Part shown: in pieces, positions 34,182 through 35,524 of the stretch
How positions within the stretch are numbered: position 1 is the first letter of the stretch
How the letters are laid out: each line of letters starts with the position of its first letter
Source: Candidatus Tanganyikabacteria bacterium
GTDB taxonomy: Bacteria; Cyanobacteriota; Sericytochromatia; S15B-MN24; VGJW01
Reading direction: 5' to 3'
Length of the DNA: 35,524 nt
Assembly (NCBI GenBank): GCA_016867265.1
Contig: VGJW01000010.1
Coordinates: 1 to 35,524 of the forward strand
Position numbers and translations under genes: made by a program
Notes under the pieces: generated by a model
The model's input: only the letters and a program-made list of their open reading frames with translations
Databases searched by the model: none
Told to the model about the DNA's origin: nothing

Positions 34182-34228
34182 CCGGCGTGAATCTTTTCCA
34201 CCACCGTAGGCAGGACGCCCCGAGGATG

Positions 34229-35524
34229 TTAATTCAGTCCTGAGGCCACGCGACCGCGGAGATACGTGATCTGCGCCGCAAGCTGGGGGTCTTCCTCGAG
34301 CAGCGTCTTGATGGTCTTGACGCCGTGCATGATCGACGTGTGGTCGCGACGGAAGAAGCGGCCGATTAAGTGGAAGCTGGAACCCGTCATGTCGCGGCAC
34401 AGGTAGCACGCGATGAAACGGGGTCGGGTGATGTCCTGGCTACGCCGCTCGGAGATCAACTCTTCGACGGTCACGTCATAGGTCTTGGCGACGATAGCCG
34501 TGATGCGCTCGATGGTGATGGGCTGGATATGGTTGGTGCCCAGCGCCTTGTGGGCCAGTTCGAGGGTGGGTGAGACACGGTCCATCTCGGAGTAGGCAAT
34601 CACCCTCATGAAGGCGCCTTCGAGGGCGCGAACGCTGTCATGGAACGTACCGGCAACGAAGTCCAGCACGTCCTCAGGTACGACATGGCCTCCCTCGTCC
34701 GCCTTCTTGCGCAGGATGGCGATACGGGTATCGAGGTCGGGGGCCTGGATGTCGGTCAACAGGCCGGATTCGAAGCGGCTGCGCAGACGGTCTTCGATTT
34801 CGGGCAGTTGCTTGGGGGGTTTGTCCGAGGTGATCACGATCTGCTTGTTGGCCATGTGCAGTTCGTTGAACGTATGGAAGAACTCTTCTTGCGTGGCCTG
34901 CGTGCGCTCGATGAACTGGATATCGTCGATGAGCAGCACGTCCGTCTCGCGGTAGCGCCGGCGCAGTTCGCGCATCCGGTCTTCCCGGATGCCGTCGATG
35001 ACCTCGTTCGTGAACGTCTCGCTCTTGACGTAGCAGACCTTGGCCCGCGGATTGGCCGCGAGAACGCGTTGGCCGATGGCGTGCATCAAGTGGGTCTTGC
35101 CCATCCCGGTGCTGCCATAGATGAACAAGGGGTTGTAGGCCAGGCCGGGCTTGTCGGAGACGGCAAGGGCCGCGGCGTGGGCGAATCGGTTGTGGGTTCC
35201 GATGACGAAGCTGTCGAAGGTGAAGCGCGGGCTCAGGCCGACAACGCCCGGTTGTGGCTGGACCACCTGGACGCTGGAAATGGCCGCATGCGGTGCTGGG
35301 GAGGGCACGTTGTTCACGCGGAAGCGCACCTGGTAACGCACACCGTCCGAGGCCTCGTAGATGGATTCCTCGATGATGGGCCGGTCGGTCGACTGCTTGT
35401 CCGTGGAGTAGAACCCCGGGACTTCCAGTGTGAACTGGTCGTCGACCACATCGACGCCCTTGCAGAACTGGAACGTGGAGTTGTAACGCCCCGGCATCCT
35501 CATCTGGAGGAGCGGCAGCGTCTT
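34229..35524 (-). CDS. dnaA: Chromosomal replication initiator DnaA (5' end outside window)
   Basis: 431 residues are visible; the frame is open to the window edge, so some N-terminal residues of domain I are missing. Domain I residues remain (FTLEVPGFYSTD), then a short linker. Domain III begins FTFDSFVIGTHNRFAHAAALAV and has Walker A GSTGMGKTHLMHAIG, Walker B VLLIDDIQFI, sensor I IVITSDKPPKQL and the arginine-finger region LRSRFESGL. Domain IV has the DNA-binding signature RPRFIACYLCRDMTGSSFHL and RRDHTSIMHGVKTI. It binds DnaA boxes and opens oriC. Walker A is slightly unusual (GSTGMGKT instead of GGVGLGKT) but functional residues are kept. Confidence 0.97.
   Translation of the reverse strand, partial: KTLPLLQMRMPGRYNSTFQFCKGVDVVDDQFTLEVPGFYSTDKQSTDRPIIEESIYEASDGVRYQVRFRVNNVPSPAPHAAISSVQVVQPQPGVVGLSPRFTFDSFVIGTHNRFAHAAALAVSDKPGLAYNPLFIYGSTGMGKTHLMHAIGQRVLAANPRAKVCYVKSETFTNEVIDGIREDRMRELRRRYRETDVLLIDDIQFIERTQATQEEFFHTFNELHMANKQIVITSDKPPKQLPEIEDRLRSRFESGLLTDIQAPDLDTRIAILRKKADEGGHVVPEDVLDFVAGTFHDSVRALEGAFMRVIAYSEMDRVSPTLELAHKALGTNHIQPITIERITAIVAKTYDVTVEELISERRSQDITRPRFIACYLCRDMTGSSFHLIGRFFRRDHTSIMHGVKTIKTLLEEDPQLAAQITYLRGRVASGLN

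Larger units (their letters stand above)
33401..34228. other. oriC: Putative replication origin (oriC) in the dnaA-dnaN gap
   Basis: 828 bases without a convincing gene, between dnaA and dnaN, a usual origin site. It holds DnaA-box-like 9-mers: TTATCCACT at 34173, TTTTCCACA at 34041, TTTTCCACC at 34194 and inverted at 34024, CTTTCCACC inverted at 33773, and weaker TTATCCCAC at 33886 and TTATCCCCT at 33965. No perfect TTATCCACA is present. An AT-rich stretch at about 33497-33520, on the dnaN side, could be the unwinding element. A 10-mer occurs three times. The dnaN promoter must also lie here. Confidence 0.75.

Overview
The window is about 35.5 kb of high-GC bacterial chromosome. Protein genes lie on both strands and most are packed into minus-strand operons. 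No rRNA, tRNA, CRISPR array or intact mobile element was seen. The right end carries the replication-origin neighbourhood: dnaA (cut by the window edge), an 828-base intergenic region that looks like oriC, then dnaN and recF. Lipoprotein signal peptides and peptidoglycan enzymes point to a Gram-negative-type envelope. A DUF1997-like protein, a DciA-type helicase loader and a Geobacter-type PurQ would fit a deep-branching, non-photosynthetic relative of Cyanobacteriota, but that placement is tentative and nothing here proves it.

Layout, left to right. (1) 1-2330: a tightly coupled plus-strand trio (CobW-type GTPase C-terminus, WD40 protein, small Cys/His protein) closed by a strong terminator. 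(2) 2850-4101: a decayed IS1634-like transposase, with unassigned DNA on its left. (3) 4243-7639: an NlpC/P60 peptidase, a DUF1997-like protein, and a coaE-slt-dciA operon. (4) 7801-15683: an EF-hand lipoprotein, gmk behind a large M16 peptidase, a LmeA/DUF2993-like protein, a subtilisin lipoprotein and a polysaccharide deacetylase. (5) 24521 down to 15705: one long coupled minus-strand operon, HEAT protein - isoaspartyl peptidase - aroE - ribF - hemC - hemD - permease - hydantoinase/oxoprolinase. It may begin with a small extra reading frame at 24860. (6) 24879-26750: a LecA-like lipoprotein broken by a stop codon, and an unrecognised 398-residue membrane-prone protein. (7) 26830-31039: purine genes purQ, guaB and guaA plus a frameshifted ComF-like phosphoribosyltransferase. 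(8) 31146-35524: recF, dnaN, oriC, dnaA.

The genes are mostly housekeeping: DNA replication, guanine nucleotide synthesis (guaB, guaA, gmk), tetrapyrrole, flavin, CoA and shikimate pathways, and cell-wall remodelling. The points most worth checking are a PurQ with glycine in place of its catalytic cysteine, a LecA-like lipoprotein with TGA at an expected Trp codon, a frameshifted phosphoribosyltransferase, a recF that seems to start at CTG, widespread four-base NTGA gene overlaps using all four NTG start codons, a repeated 10-mer inside oriC, and the CobW/WD40/Cys-His trio. No defence or other clearly undescribed system could be demonstrated from the sequence alone.
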